From contig JANXET010000007.1 of NCBI GenBank assembly GCA_025058315.1, positions 1 to 64,000 on the forward strand: a DNA stretch of 64,000 nucleotides. The letters are read 5' to 3'. The notes below the pieces were generated by a model. The model did no database searches. It was not told the DNA's origin and was given only the letters and a program-made list of their open reading frames with translations. This document shows, in pieces, positions 35,824 through 46,472 of the stretch (positions are counted from its first letter, which is position 1; each line of letters opens with the position of its first letter). Made by a program: the position numbers and the translations under genes. This DNA is from Candidatus Bathyarchaeota archaeon (GTDB lineage Archaea > Thermoproteota > Bathyarchaeia > Bathyarchaeales > Bathycorpusculaceae).

Positions 35824-38649
35824 ATGTCTAAGCCGTGGCATTCAATGGTTGAGGATGAGATTCTCAGAGAACTTAGTTCCCGCCGTGAGGGATTATCCTC
35901 TCAGGAAGCCATTGAAAGGCTTAGGAAATACGGGTATAATGAGATAACAAAGGTGAAACGCAGAACAGCCCTTCAAATGTTTCTAGATGAATTCAGGGAT
36001 ATATTCATCCTGTTGCTGATAGCTGCTACGGTATTCTCAGCCATAATTGGATACTGGGAAATGCTTCATGGCGGAGAATTCATGGAGTCATTCGCCGACA
36101 CCATCACTATAGGCGCCATAATACTGCTATGCGCTGTAACCGGCTTTGTCCAGGAGTACAGGGCTGAAAAAGCCATAGAGGCGCTGAAAAAACTCGCAGC
36201 CCCTAAAGCCCGTGTAATACGTGATGGCAAGGAAATGATTATACCTGCAAAAGAGGTTGTTCCAGGCGACATTCTAGTGCTGGAAGAAGGCGACAGCATC
36301 CCGGCTGATGCCCGCCTAATCGAAGTTGTTGAACTGAAAACCAATGAGGCCATACTTACAGGCGAATCTGTTCCAGTGAACAAAGAGCTCGCTGTTCTGC
36401 CGGAAGATACTCATGTTTCCGAAAGAAAGAACATGGTTTTCTCCGCGACTCATGTAGTCTATGGAAGAGGCAAGGCTGTAGCAGTTGCCACCGGCATGAA
36501 TACTGAATTTGGAAAAATTGCCGGAATGGTGCAGACGGCAGAGGAGGAAGAGACGCCGCTGCAAAGAAAACTTGACAGGTTCGCAAGCAAGATAGCCAAA
36601 ATTGTAATTGCAGTATGTGTAATAATATTTGCACTTGAAGCTTTTGAAGTAATCATGCAAATGCAATTCGAGCCTGAAGGTTTCATACAGGCATTTATGT
36701 CCTCAATAGCCTTGGCAATTTCAGCCGTACCTGAAGGGTTGCCTGCTATAGTGACTATTGCCTTGGCTCTTGGAGCAAGAGAATTTGCAAAACACAATGC
36801 CATTGTGCGGAAGTTATCAGCTGCGGAAAGCCTAGGCTCAGTCACCGTTATATGCTCCGACAAGACTGGAACAATAACAAGGGGTGAAATGACCGTCCGC
36901 ACTTTATACTTGGCTGGAAAACTTGTTGAAGTTACAGGTGTAGGATATGAGCCTAAAGGCGAGTTCCGCAAAGGCGGAGAAGCTGTAAATCCTGAAGCTG
37001 ACATGAAACTATTACTTCAGATAGGTGCCTTATGCAATAACGCAAGCCTCAGAAGAAACGATGAAAGGAACGCTTGGGAAATCTTCGGAGATCCAACTGA
37101 AGGCGCCTTAGTAGTCGCTGCAGCTAAAGCTGGACTTGAAAAGGGAGAACTTGAGAAGAACTTTCCACGGGTAGGTGAGATCCCCTTCACATCAGAAAGA
37201 AAGCGTATGACAACGATACACAAAACGCCAGAAGGCGACATTGTAGCATACATGAAAGGCGCCCCTGAGGTTGTGCTTGAGAGATGTAACAAAATACTTG
37301 AAGATGGTAAAGAAAAGAAGCTGACAGATGAGAAAAAGAAAGAAATACTTAGAATCAACGAGGAGCTAGCTGGAAAAGCCTTAAGACTACTCGGCATGGC
37401 ATACCGGAAGCTTCCCATAGTCATTACTAAGTATGACGCTGACATCGTTGAGAAAGACATGGTTTTCGTGGGATTACAGGGCATGATAGACCCGCCAAGG
37501 GAAGAAGCCATAGAAGCCAACAAACTCTGTCAGAAGGCTGGAATAAAGACTGTCATGATAACGGGTGATCACAAGCTAACCGCGGTAGCCGTAGCCAAAG
37601 AGGTCGGCATATTCAAGGAGGGCGACGTAGTTCTCACAGGAGAAGAACTTGACAAGTTGAATGATAAGGAATTTGAAGGAATCGTCGAAAAAGTAACGGT
37701 GTACGCAAGAGTTTCTCCAGAACACAAGCTTAGAATAGTTAACGCGCTGAAGAAAAAGGGCCACATAGTGGCGATGACTGGAGATGGCGTGAATGACGCG
37801 CCAGCCGTGAAGGCGGCTGATGTAGGCGTAGCCATGGGCATAAGCGGAACAGACGTTACGAGAGAAGCTGCTGATCTAGTGCTCACGGACGACAACTTCG
37901 CAACAATTGTGAAGGCTGTGGAGCAGGGTAGAGTGATATATGATAACATAAGGAAATACGCGCGATTCCTATTAGCTTGCAACTTTGACGAACTTTTAGT
38001 GATAGGAACATTCGCCGTTCTCGGCGGGATCTTCGGGTCAGAATTGTTCCCGTTGCCGCTGCTGCCTGCTATGATTCTCTGGATAAATCTTGTAACTGAC
38101 GGAGCGCCTGCAGTAGCCCTTGCCACTGATCCGCCCGACGTTGACGTAATGAGCAGGCCTCCACGCAGGCCTGAAGAGGGGATACTGCATGGAATGGGCG
38201 CCTTCATAATAGCCTCCTTCCTGCTGCAGGCTGCTGGGACTTTCCTGGTCTTCTGCCTGGAATACTATGTTTGGCCCTCACATCCGTGGATGCTTCCGGA
38301 CGGAACAATAGATGAAGTGGCGAGGCGACTTACATACCGAGAGGCCACTACAACGGCCTTCGTTCAAGCTGCAATGTTCGAGCTGTTCGTCGTTTGGAAC
38401 TGCCGCTCAGAAAAGCGCAGTGTCTGGAGAATGGGCAGAAAAGCCTTCAAGAATAAGTTCTTCGTGATAGCCGACATCGCCTCAATAGCTTTAACCCTTG
38501 GAATAACCTGCATCCCAACAACTCAGCAGTTGTTCCACTTAACCAGCCTAAGCATAACTGACCTAGCATATGTAATGGCGGTCGCAAGCTGGGGGCTATT
38601 CGTTTTCCCAGAGTTTCTGATGGGAAGAAAAGTGTGGAAATGGCGCTGA
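35824..38649 (+). CDS. P-type (P2A-like) calcium-transporting ATPase
   Basis: 941 residues: N-terminal cation-ATPase domain, actuator TGES loop (LTGESVPV), phosphorylation site SDKTGTITRGE, and hinge MTGDGVNDAPAVKAAD. Calcium-coordinating residues of SERCA-type pumps are visible: PEGLP in M4, N-F-D-E (ACNFDELL) in M5 and NLVTDGAPA in M6, so both site I and site II ligands appear kept. It would export Ca2+ or a similar ion at the cost of ATP. ATG at 35824 chosen; the frame is open 13 codons earlier. Lies between hppA and acs. Confidence 0.92.
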   Translation: MSKPWHSMVEDEILRELSSRREGLSSQEAIERLRKYGYNEITKVKRRTALQMFLDEFRDIFILLLIAATVFSAIIGYWEMLHGGEFMESFADTITIGAIILLCAVTGFVQEYRAEKAIEALKKLAAPKARVIRDGKEMIIPAKEVVPGDILVLEEGDSIPADARLIEVVELKTNEAILTGESVPVNKELAVLPEDTHVSERKNMVFSATHVVYGRGKAVAVATGMNTEFGKIAGMVQTAEEEETPLQRKLDRFASKIAKIVIAVCVIIFALEAFEVIMQMQFEPEGFIQAFMSSIALAISAVPEGLPAIVTIALALGAREFAKHNAIVRKLSAAESLGSVTVICSDKTGTITRGEMTVRTLYLAGKLVEVTGVGYEPKGEFRKGGEAVNPEADMKLLLQIGALCNNASLRRNDERNAWEIFGDPTEGALVVAAAKAGLEKGELEKNFPRVGEIPFTSERKRMTTIHKTPEGDIVAYMKGAPEVVLERCNKILEDGKEKKLTDEKKKEILRINEELAGKALRLLGMAYRKLPIVITKYDADIVEKDMVFVGLQGMIDPPREEAIEANKLCQKAGIKTVMITGDHKLTAVAVAKEVGIFKEGDVVLTGEELDKLNDKEFEGIVEKVTVYARVSPEHKLRIVNALKKKGHIVAMTGDGVNDAPAVKAADVGVAMGISGTDVTREAADLVLTDDNFATIVKAVEQGRVIYDNIRKYARFLLACNFDELLVIGTFAVLGGIFGSELFPLPLLPAMILWINLVTDGAPAVALATDPPDVDVMSRPPRRPEEGILHGMGAFIIASFLLQAAGTFLVFCLEYYVWPSHPWMLPDGTIDEVARRLTYREATTTAFVQAAMFELFVVWNCRSEKRSVWRMGRKAFKNKFFVIADIASIALTLGITCIPTTQQLFHLTSLSITDLAYVMAVASWGLFVFPEFLMGRKVWKWR

Positions 38650-38759
38650 CAAAAACTTGGTCGCCCCCATCTTTTTTATCATCATAGTCATTAAAAAGTA
38701 ACGTAAACAATATATTCCACGTAGTTATCTTTCTCGTTTTCTATAGGAGACTGAAAGTT

Positions 38760-40799
38760 ATGGCTCAAAGCGTAGAAGCCTATAGAGAGTTTTTTGAAAG
38801 TGACATAATTCCTCCAAGCTGGAAACATAAGGTTTGGGACAAGGAGGAATTCAAAAAATTTCACGCAGGAACCACAGCCAGCAGGGAAGCTGTGGAGCAA
38901 TGGTGGGCGAAATGGGCGGATGAGCTTTTCTGGTTAAAGAAATGGAATAAGGTTTTAGACGACAGTAAACCTCCCTTCTACAGGTGGTTTATAGGCGGAG
39001 AGACCAACTTAGCCTATCTGGCCACTGACTGGCAAATTGAGAAGGGAAGAAAGAACAAGCTGGCACTAATATGGGAAGGTGAGCCTTGGGATGAAACTCT
39101 ACAACAGCCGAAAGAGGTTAAGAAGTTTACCTATTATGACCTGTTCAGAGTCTCCAACGTCATAAGCTACGCTCTAAAGGAGAAGTTAGGCGTTAGGAAA
39201 GGAGAAATTTTAACCTTCTACTTGCCTATGATCCCGGAGCTGCCCTTCTACATGCTTGCGGTTCAGCGGCTGGGTGCAGAGCATAGTGTAGTCTTCAGCG
39301 GTTTCAGCGCTGAGTCCTTGGCAAGCCGGGTAATAGACAGCGGCTCAAGGATAATAGTCACCGCTGATGGTTTCTACAGAAGAGGCAAAATTGTAAACCT
39401 CAAGTCAATTGTTGATGAAGCTGTAAAAATATGCGAGAAAGAAGGGCTGAAAATAGAGCGGGTTATAGTTGTTAAAAGAGCTGGAAACGAGATAACGTGG
39501 AATCTGGACAGGGATATGTGGCATCATGAACTAATTGCGGATGTGCCTACAAAAGCCTACGTGCCAGTTGAAAGGCAAAATGAATCAGACGCGTCTTTCA
39601 TACTTTACACTTCGGGGACAACGGGAACACCTAAAGCGGTGCAGCACTCTGTAGGCGGCTATGCAGTGGGATTGTACGCCACTATGAAAATGCTGTTTGA
39701 CGCCAAGGAAGATGACATCTTCTGGTGCACTGCGGATGTTGGATGGATCACCGGGCACTCCTACGTAGTTTACGGACCCCTTATAACCGGACTTACAACA
39801 GTAGTCTACGAGGGCAGTCCAGACTATCCTGAGCCTGACAGATGGTGGGGCATCATAGAAAGGTACGGGGTAACCCTTTTCTACACTGCGCCTACGGCAA
39901 TACGGATGCTGATGAGGTTCCCTGAAGAGTACGTTAAGAAACATGACCTTTCAACACTGAGAATTGTTCATACGGTAGGTGAACCAATAAATCCGGAAGC
40001 CTTCCTATGGTACTTCAAAAACTTGGGTAAAGAAGACATTGTAGCCTCAAGTGCATGGTGGATGACTGAGACAGGCCACATCATAACCGGGCACTTTCCA
40101 GGGCTTGGAAAAATTTTCCCACTAAAGCCTGGAACCAACGGTTATTCTATACCCGGCGTACGCGTGGACGTGGTTGACGACGATGGTAATACATGTCCTC
40201 CTGGCGTAAGAGGATACTTTGTTATAACCTCGCCATGGCCTGGGATGCTTGAAACCCTGTATAAGAACCCGCAAAGATACATCGACGCATATTGGTCAAG
40301 GTTCAAGGATAAACTGTATTTCTACACTGGAGACTTCGCTGTTAAAGACAAAGATGGGTACATATGGGTGTTAGGGAGAGCTGACGACGTCATCAAAGTC
40401 GCAGGTCATAGAATAGGCACAGCTGAAGTGGAATCCGCCCTTGCTAGGCATCCAGCAGTGGCTGAAGCAGCCTGCATAGGCAAAACTGACCCTGTAAAGG
40501 GGCAGGTGCCTGTGATTTTCACAGTGCTTAAGAAAGGTTTCTCGCCTAGTCCAGAATTCGAAAATGAACTGAAAAAGTACCTTCGAGCTACAATAGGACC
40601 TATAGTTGCATCAGACGCCATAATAGCGTTTGTAGAAGCTGTACCGAAGACCAGAAGCGGCAAAATAATGAGGCGACTGCTTAGGGCTGTGGTTGAAGGC
40701 GCAACAATGGGCGACGTAACCACGCTGGAAGACGGCGTTGCCATCGAGGAGGCGAAGAAGGCTTACGAAACCATAAAGTCAGCACTTGAATCTAAATAA
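38760..40799 (+). CDS. acs: Acetyl-CoA synthetase, AMP-forming
   Basis: 679 residues. ATP/AMP loop YTSGTTGTPKAVQH, the aryl/acyl-binding WWMTETGH (WWQTETG in most Acs), adenylate motif YTGDFAVKDKDGYIW with GRADDVIKVAGHRIG, and the catalytic Lys near the end in PKTRSGKIMRR. It activates acetate (or a related short acid) to acyl-CoA with ATP going to AMP and PPi. It could use acid made by the AOR. Starts 110 bases after the P-type ATPase, after a T-rich stretch (about 38672-38682). Confidence 0.94.
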   Translation: MAQSVEAYREFFESDIIPPSWKHKVWDKEEFKKFHAGTTASREAVEQWWAKWADELFWLKKWNKVLDDSKPPFYRWFIGGETNLAYLATDWQIEKGRKNKLALIWEGEPWDETLQQPKEVKKFTYYDLFRVSNVISYALKEKLGVRKGEILTFYLPMIPELPFYMLAVQRLGAEHSVVFSGFSAESLASRVIDSGSRIIVTADGFYRRGKIVNLKSIVDEAVKICEKEGLKIERVIVVKRAGNEITWNLDRDMWHHELIADVPTKAYVPVERQNESDASFILYTSGTTGTPKAVQHSVGGYAVGLYATMKMLFDAKEDDIFWCTADVGWITGHSYVVYGPLITGLTTVVYEGSPDYPEPDRWWGIIERYGVTLFYTAPTAIRMLMRFPEEYVKKHDLSTLRIVHTVGEPINPEAFLWYFKNLGKEDIVASSAWWMTETGHIITGHFPGLGKIFPLKPGTNGYSIPGVRVDVVDDDGNTCPPGVRGYFVITSPWPGMLETLYKNPQRYIDAYWSRFKDKLYFYTGDFAVKDKDGYIWVLGRADDVIKVAGHRIGTAEVESALARHPAVAEAACIGKTDPVKGQVPVIFTVLKKGFSPSPEFENELKKYLRATIGPIVASDAIIAFVEAVPKTRSGKIMRRLLRAVVEGATMGDVTTLEDGVAIEEAKKAYETIKSALESK

Positions 40800-40835
40800 T
40801 TCCCCTTTCATCTTCTGGTTACTTCTGTAAGGGCC

Positions 40836-42128
40836 TCAAGGGTACACTCTGGTTATTGTTCTTGGGAACGGTATGGTTTCACGTATATGCTTAAGCTTGC
40901 AGATCCACATGACTGTTCTCTCTATCCCAAGTCCAAACCCGGAATGCGGTACTGAACCGTATCTCCTAAGGTCTAAGTACCACTCGTAGGCCTCTTTAGG
41001 CAGTCCAAACTCCTTTATCCGTTGCTCAAGAAGTTTCAAATCATGAATTCTCTGGCTTCCACCGATTATTTCACCATACCCCTCAGGCGCCATTAGGTCC
41101 GCACATAGTACAACATTAGGATTCTCCGGATCCGGCTGCATGTAGAAAGCCTTAGCCTTAGCAGGGTATCTGTGAACAAAGACGGGTTTTTCAAATTGTA
41201 AGGAAATGTATCTTTCATGCGGCGCTCCAAGATCTTCACCCCACTCTATTTGGAAGCCTGCTTTCTGCAGCATTTCCACAGCTTCCGTGTAGGATATACG
41301 TTCAAAGGGCAACTCCACCTTCCGAAGCGGCTTTATATCTCTCTTAAGAACTTCCAGTTCTCTACATCTCTTATCAAGAACTGTTTTGACGATGTAAGTG
41401 ACCATCTCCTCCTGCAGTTTAAGGTTTTCCTCGAAGCCGCAGAATGCCATCTCCGGCTCCACCATCCAGAACTCCGTAAGGTGCCTCGGCGTCTTGGACT
41501 TCTCAGCTCTAAATGTTGGTCCAAAGCAGTAGGTTTTCCCAAAAGTTGCTATCGTCGCCTCGACATAAAGTTGTCCGCTCTGAGTGAGGTAGGCTTTATC
41601 CCCGAAATATGGCACCTCAAATAATGTTGTTGTCCCCTCAACAGCTGACGGTGTGAAAATAGGTGCATCCGTGAGGACAAAACCTCTGTCGTCGAGGAAG
41701 TCCCTGCAAGCCTTCACGACCTCCGCCCTTATCCTAAGTATAGCCATCTGCCTTGGGCTTCTAATCCAAAGTTGTCTATGATTTAGCAGGAAGTCTATAC
41801 CGTGCTCCTTTTTAGCCAGCGGGTAATCTCCAGGCGCTAAATGAACAATTTTTAACTCGCTTATTCTAACCTCATAGCCTCCAGGCGCCCTTTTGTCTTC
41901 TACTACACTGCCCCTGATTGTTAAGGACGATTCTTGCGTCAGTTTCTTAGCTTCTTCGAAAATCTCAGGTGCAACTTCGTTCTTGTGGATTGTAGCCTGA
42001 ATAAGTCCTGTCCCATCCCTTATTATTAGAAACTGCACTCCACCACTTGAGCGTTTATTAACAAGCCAACCCTTTATTTCAACCTCTTTCCCAGTAAGTT
42101 TTCCATCCAAAATTTCACTAACACTCAT
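40836..42128 (-). CDS. asnS: Asparaginyl-tRNA synthetase, archaeal class IIb
   Basis: 430 residues: N-terminal OB-fold anticodon domain ([15 protein letters not shown]) and class II core with [24 protein letters not shown] (motif 2; given by its parts FRAEKS and [11 protein letters not shown]) and [11 protein letters not shown] (motif 3). [11 protein letters not shown] is typical for AsnRS rather than AspRS. It charges tRNA-Asn. The converging acs ends 36 bases away. Confidence 0.92.
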   Translation of the reverse strand: MSVSEILDGKLTGKEVEIKGWLVNKRSSGGVQFLIIRDGTGLIQATIHKNEVAPEIFEEAKKLTQESSLTIRGSVVEDKRAPGGYEVRISELKIVHLAPGDYPLAKKEHGIDFLLNHRQLWIRSPRQMAILRIRAEVVKACRDFLDDRGFVLTDAPIFTPSAVEGTTTLFEVPYFGDKAYLTQSGQLYVEATIATFGKTYCFGPTFRAEKSKTPRHLTEFWMVEPEMAFCGFEENLKLQEEMVTYIVKTVLDKRCRELEVLKRDIKPLRKVELPFERISYTEAVEMLQKAGFQIEWGEDLGAPHERYISLQFEKPVFVHRYPAKAKAFYMQPDPENPNVVLCADLMAPEGYGEIIGGSQRIHDLKLLEQRIKEFGLPKEAYEWYLDLRRYGSVPHSGFGLGIERTVMWICKLKHIRETIPFPRTITRVYP

Positions 42129-42332
42129 GATTCAAAGCCCCCTTCAGATAATTCTACGGTAACAATGCCTAAGCGGTTCGCATTTTCTTCAGCAAAGTTA
42201 AGCTTTGTTAAAGTATTCACCCTGCACTTTTGATACCCACATAACATAAACCAGCATGATTTTAAATTTTTTGTTAGGCTTTTGCATGTTGCTTCATAAC
42301 TCTTAAATCCTGCGTTGAAAACAATTTTTTCA

Positions 42333-43694
42333 ATGGACGATGAAGATAAAATAAGAATTCTTCTGATATCCACAATTGCAATATTTAGCGTTGTCCTTGT
42401 TGAAATTTCTCTGGGATTGCTTGTTGGAAGCCTAGCGATCGCGAGCGACGGCGTCCATGCATTGCTCGATGCTATGTCAATGTTCATCCTTTTACTAACA
42501 ACCAGAGCTTCTATGAAGCCCCCTGATGAAGAGCATATGTATGGGCATGAGAAGATAGAGTCTCTGGGCGGCTTCATTGGAGGAATAATCCTCCTTGGAG
42601 CCGCCGCTTTCCTCGCATTAGAGTCGATTCTTAAAATTATTAGGAATGATCTTTATATTGTTCAGGAGTGGAAATTCGCCGGTTTTGCAGCGATAGCCTA
42701 CACAATTTGCATAGACATTCTGAGGGTTAGGGTTTTACGTAAGCCTGTAAAGGAAAGTGCGACTATTCAGGCGGGATTTTATCATGCAATAGCGGACTTG
42801 GGCTCAACTCTTGTGGCGCTTTTCGGCTTCGGATTCGCAGTAATTGGATTTCAATTTTCAGATGCTTTAGCCTCCATTGTATTGAGCATTGCCATAGGAT
42901 ATCTGAGCATGAAGTTGGCTTGGTCAAGCGGAATGGAGTTAAGTGATGCAGTTTCAATGGACATTGTTGAGAAGGTTCGAAGAGAGGTAGCTTCCACCGA
43001 AGGAGTTTCCAATATAAAAACCCTTAAAGTTAGACGAGCTGGAAACAAAGTATTCGTGGAGGTTGCAGTGCAAGCTCCGGATTACTTGAGCTTTGATGAT
43101 AGCCACGCTCTTGCCTCAAAAATAGAGGATAAGCTGAAGAAATGTTTTGAAGCATCCGATGTTGTGGTGCATGTAGAACCCTTACAACGAGAAATGATCA
43201 CTGGGCATTTCATAGAGAAACTGGCAGGAGAAGTTGAAGGTGTGAAGGATGTACATGAAGTAAATGTTACTTATGCAAACGGCAAACTTTATGTTACGTT
43301 GCATGCGCGTGTTGACCCTGACTTGTCAGTTCAAGAAGCCCATAACGTGGCGGAAAAAATAGAGAAAAAACTGAGGAAGGCCGTAGATAACATTGCGCAT
43401 GTAACCGTGCATGTGGAACCAGTTGAAGATAAAATGCGTGGTCCAATTGCAGGGGATAAAGAAATCCGACAGGCAGTGCATGAAGCCATAAGAAGCTTTC
43501 AGAATGTTCTAAGCCTTAAAGGTTTAACCACGTATGTTACGGGTGGAAGACGTTATATCAACCTGGAATGTTGCTTCAAAGCGCGCATCACCATAGATGA
43601 AGCCCACAGAATTGCATCTGAAATCGAAAATAATGTTAAGAAAAGGGTTATGGAAACGGCGGTAACAGTCCACATAGAACCCGCTGAGGAATAA
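42333..43694 (+). CDS. Cation diffusion facilitator with three tandem C-terminal dimer domains
   Basis: About 453 residues. Six membrane helices (about 8-205) contain the metal site SDGVHALLDA in helix 2 and HAIADLGSTLV in helix 5 (H-x3-D patterns of zinc/iron/manganese exporters). The cytoplasmic part holds three successive ZT-dimer-like repeats, each with a similar layout: a helix, a strand and a final (V)VHVEP, VTVHVEP, VTVHIEP. Most CDF proteins have one such domain. The ATG at 42333 fits; an in-frame TTG lies 18 bases upstream. Confidence 0.9.
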   Translation: MDDEDKIRILLISTIAIFSVVLVEISLGLLVGSLAIASDGVHALLDAMSMFILLLTTRASMKPPDEEHMYGHEKIESLGGFIGGIILLGAAAFLALESILKIIRNDLYIVQEWKFAGFAAIAYTICIDILRVRVLRKPVKESATIQAGFYHAIADLGSTLVALFGFGFAVIGFQFSDALASIVLSIAIGYLSMKLAWSSGMELSDAVSMDIVEKVRREVASTEGVSNIKTLKVRRAGNKVFVEVAVQAPDYLSFDDSHALASKIEDKLKKCFEASDVVVHVEPLQREMITGHFIEKLAGEVEGVKDVHEVNVTYANGKLYVTLHARVDPDLSVQEAHNVAEKIEKKLRKAVDNIAHVTVHVEPVEDKMRGPIAGDKEIRQAVHEAIRSFQNVLSLKGLTTYVTGGRRYINLECCFKARITIDEAHRIASEIENNVKKRVMETAVTVHIEPAEE

Positions 43695-43699
43695 AAACG

Positions 43700-45013
43700 C
43701 TAGAATAGGGTTATAGTGTTCATTAGTGACAAGTCTGTAATGTTGTGAATATGCTTATCTGCCTTTCAGACAGCGCATATAACACATTCTCAATGTAAAG
43801 CGCTCTTTTCACGTGATAGCTTGAGTCCCATGGATCCTTCTCTGAATGCGTTATTCGCCCCTTTAGATATAATTCATAGCTCGATGTTATTTTAAGCACG
43901 TAAATGCCCTGCCAGGTTAATCCTTTAATCTGATCAGATATGTAGATGGGCATTGCTAGAAGCTCTTTCTCTTTACTGAACAAGAAGGCTTTGTGGTCTT
44001 CCAGAACCGTTGTGTATGTCCATTTTCCTTCCGCGACATATTGCTCCAATTCTATAGGGTTGTTAACGTTCGTTACATCAAATATTGATATCTTAACTTT
44101 GTTGTCTTCGTTAACGCCGACGCCTATTATATGTTCATCATCGTAGGGGTGTAGGTACCTTGTAAACCCTGGAATCTTCAGGTACCCCAAAACCTTCGGC
44201 GCTCCGGGATTGCTGATGTCAATCACAAAGAAGGGATCCTTTCGCGCAATGGATGTGGTAAGGTAGCACCGGTTACCCATGAATCTTGCCGAATCTATGG
44301 TTTCGTTTGTGGCTAAGTTTTCCAACAACATTCAAGTTCATATCAAGTATGTACACGTTATTCTGTGTCTCCTCATTGTCCCAGGTTGTGGTGGCCATTC
44401 TGAAGTAACCCTTATGCTCATCCATGGAGAACTGGTTCAGCTCGCGTCCACGAACAGTCCCCTTAGCATCTATGCTGAGTTCCCCCTCATTTATTCGTAT
44501 TCTATAGATCATTGTTTCTCCGGGGCTCTCATGGAACGTTATGTAGATATTTTCAGGCGAGACATACATGCTGCTGGTTGATCCCATCAGTATCGTTAAA
44601 GTGTTGGGCTTTTCAGCTTCGTCTGTTTTAACATCATCAGTCTCGTCGACCCCTGCGACTTGGACATTTGTAGTTGAATAGTCAACACCTGCCTCTAACG
44701 TTGCTGCAGGAGTTTCAGCAAATCCTCCATTTGAGGTTCTAAATCCGAAAACCCCTACGTCTAGATGGCTGAGAAAAGGAAAATTTCTCAGCATCTTAGA
44801 ATTTGCCATTAGGAAAGCCCTGAGCTCATCGTATGATGCGAACGTTTTTAACAGTTGAGCAGCGGGCTTAACTTGCTCTTCTGTTGTTTGCATCTCCGGC
44901 GTTTTCTCAGAGCGCCTAATCTGTATATTGTATACTAATGTGCCGAGCATTATGGCTAGGAGGACGGCTGCTAATCCATATATTGGAATTCGCCTCTTTA
45001 TCTCACGCTGCAT
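43700..45013 (-). pseudogene. Secreted C-terminal beta-propeller protein, decayed
   Basis: An N-terminal membrane anchor (PIYGLAAVLLAIMLGTLVY) and the family's NVQVAGVDETDDVKTD are followed at once by SMYVSPENIYITF, whereas relatives have a long stretch between, so an internal deletion is likely. The frame then breaks at about 44320: adding one copy of GAAAACTT (8 bp) would restore GKLENLATNET, so a tandem repeat has collapsed. The second frame (43723 onward) breaks again near 43755, where the other frame continues HNITDLSLMN to TAG at 43700-43702. Three lesions make a pseudogene more likely than sequencing error. Confidence 0.8.
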
Positions 45014-45085
45014 GGTTTTACACCGGCAATAAAATTGGCTTTACGCTTATTTTATCCTAATTTTTAGTACAATTGCTTTCAGCCT

Positions 45086-45532
45086 CTAGAATGGCTTCGT
45101 CAACCATACTCGCACAGCCTCATACCAGATAACGGCTATAACTATGACGCCAAACATCATCATAAATAAACTTTCATTTGTGAATTCTTGAAAGAAAAAT
45201 AAAAGGTAAATAAGGTATGAGGCTGTGAAGAAAACTGCATAGAAAAAATACCTTGGAAAGAGAAGCTTGCCAAGCTTAACGAAATGGCGGAGCACGCCTA
45301 TCTTAACTTCATTAACTAGGACATATTGTCCGCCCGTTTCCTGCTTTCTAACTAGACCTATGTCGCATAGCTGTTCAAGATGATGCTGCGCCACGCTTGG
45401 ACTGCTGAAGTTTAGAGATCTCTGCACTTCGCGCACGCTCATGGGGCGGCCATTCTTCAGTAGAAGCCAATAAACTTTCCATGCCTTGCCTCTGAGAACA
45501 TACTCCAGTTGCTGCTCGTCTACGCTGCTCAA
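45086..45532 (-). CDS. Membrane-bound winged-helix regulator
   Basis: 148 residues: an N-terminal winged helix (VYWLLLKNGRPMSVREVQ, SSPSVAQHHLEQLCDIGLV, a helix-turn-helix of ArsR/MarR type) and two C-terminal membrane helices (YFFYAVFFTASYLIYLLFFF and FMMMFGVIVIAVIWYEAV). Probably a membrane-tethered transcription factor. It lies 72 bases upstream of the decayed propeller gene on the same strand, so that may have been its target or partner. Confidence 0.85.
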   Translation of the reverse strand: MSSVDEQQLEYVLRGKAWKVYWLLLKNGRPMSVREVQRSLNFSSPSVAQHHLEQLCDIGLVRKQETGGQYVLVNEVKIGVLRHFVKLGKLLFPRYFFYAVFFTASYLIYLLFFFQEFTNESLFMMMFGVIVIAVIWYEAVRVWLTKPF

Positions 45533-45611
45533 GGGTGATCCACAGCCATCAAGCTATGATAATAATACTCATTACTTATAATTCCAACTTCTGGAACAGC
45601 AGTACTTAAGT

Positions 45612-46472
45612 TCATTTTAATCCCCCTGCGGCGAAGGCTATAAGCCCTATTAGGAACCATGCCAAAACTTGCTTCTTCACTTTTCTTCCGTTTTCTCGTG
45701 ATTGATCTTTTAGGAGCATTATGGCAGAAGTGATTAGCCCCAGGTCGGTTAAAGCTACTGTTGGAACATACCATACATTCACAAGTCTCCAAAGCCAAGG
45801 TAACGGAGAAAGCATTACCGCAGAAAAGTAGAATAGTGCCGCGATGATCCCGGCTCTTTTTGCTCCGTGACGCGCCGCGATTGTTTTAACACCTTTTGCT
45901 CTGTCGCCTTCGATGTCCACTATTCCCTTAGTTACCTCCCTGCCTGTGTTTGACAGAAAAACCATGGCTACGAAGATCCATATTTTCAACGGGACTTCAT
46001 TAGTGACTGCCAAGCTACCGTACACAAATGGGGCTGAAACACATAGGCTGACAAGGAAGTTGCCTGGAAGACCTGTTTTCTTACCAACTGTAACATATGC
46101 TGCTGAGACAGTCCAGAAGAATAGAGCTGCTGTAAAGCATGCAGGATTGCTGATGCTGGTTAGAAACGCCGTGATCAATCCTAAAATTGATAATATTAAG
46201 GCAAAAGCTAGCGCCTCATTCGGCTTTATCAATCCGCTGGGTATAGGCCGAGTCGGCTCGTTTATAGCGTCTATTTCCCTGTCATAATAATCATTAACCA
46301 CCATTGAAGCTGCTGTAAGTAAAAAGCCAGTTAAAAATCCGTAAATCATGTTCTGCCAAAAAATCCAAAGCGCCTGCGAGTTTGCAAGTAAGGCGCCAAC
46401 TAGAACTGCGAACCCCATCATTGCACAGTTTACTGGGCGAACCATCCGAATGAAACCTTTAATTTTCTCCAT
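45612..46472 (-). CDS. UbiA prenyltransferase, probable digeranylgeranylglyceryl phosphate synthase
   Basis: 286 residues, about nine membrane helices. The two Asp-rich motifs are NDYYDREIDAINEPTRPIPSG-like (NDYYDREID, then RPIPSG) and DIEGDRAKGVKT. Archaeal UbiA proteins of this pattern attach the second geranylgeranyl group in ether lipid synthesis (DGGGP synthase), so this fits an archaeal membrane. Together with inositol-phosphate synthase at 51 kb it may supply polar lipid synthesis. Confidence 0.87.
   Translation of the reverse strand: MEKIKGFIRMVRPVNCAMMGFAVLVGALLANSQALWIFWQNMIYGFLTGFLLTAASMVVNDYYDREIDAINEPTRPIPSGLIKPNEALAFALILSILGLITAFLTSISNPACFTAALFFWTVSAAYVTVGKKTGLPGNFLVSLCVSAPFVYGSLAVTNEVPLKIWIFVAMVFLSNTGREVTKGIVDIEGDRAKGVKTIAARHGAKRAGIIAALFYFSAVMLSPLPWLWRLVNVWYVPTVALTDLGLITSAIMLLKDQSRENGRKVKKQVLAWFLIGLIAFAAGGLK

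Noticed and set aside
42125-42577. Minus-strand 150-codon frame before asnS
   Set aside because: It runs antisense to the start of the CDF transporter and shows no family pattern.
45529-45798. Minus-strand 89-codon frame next to UbiA
   Set aside because: It is an out-of-phase shadow of the ubiA 3' end with an atypical basic composition.
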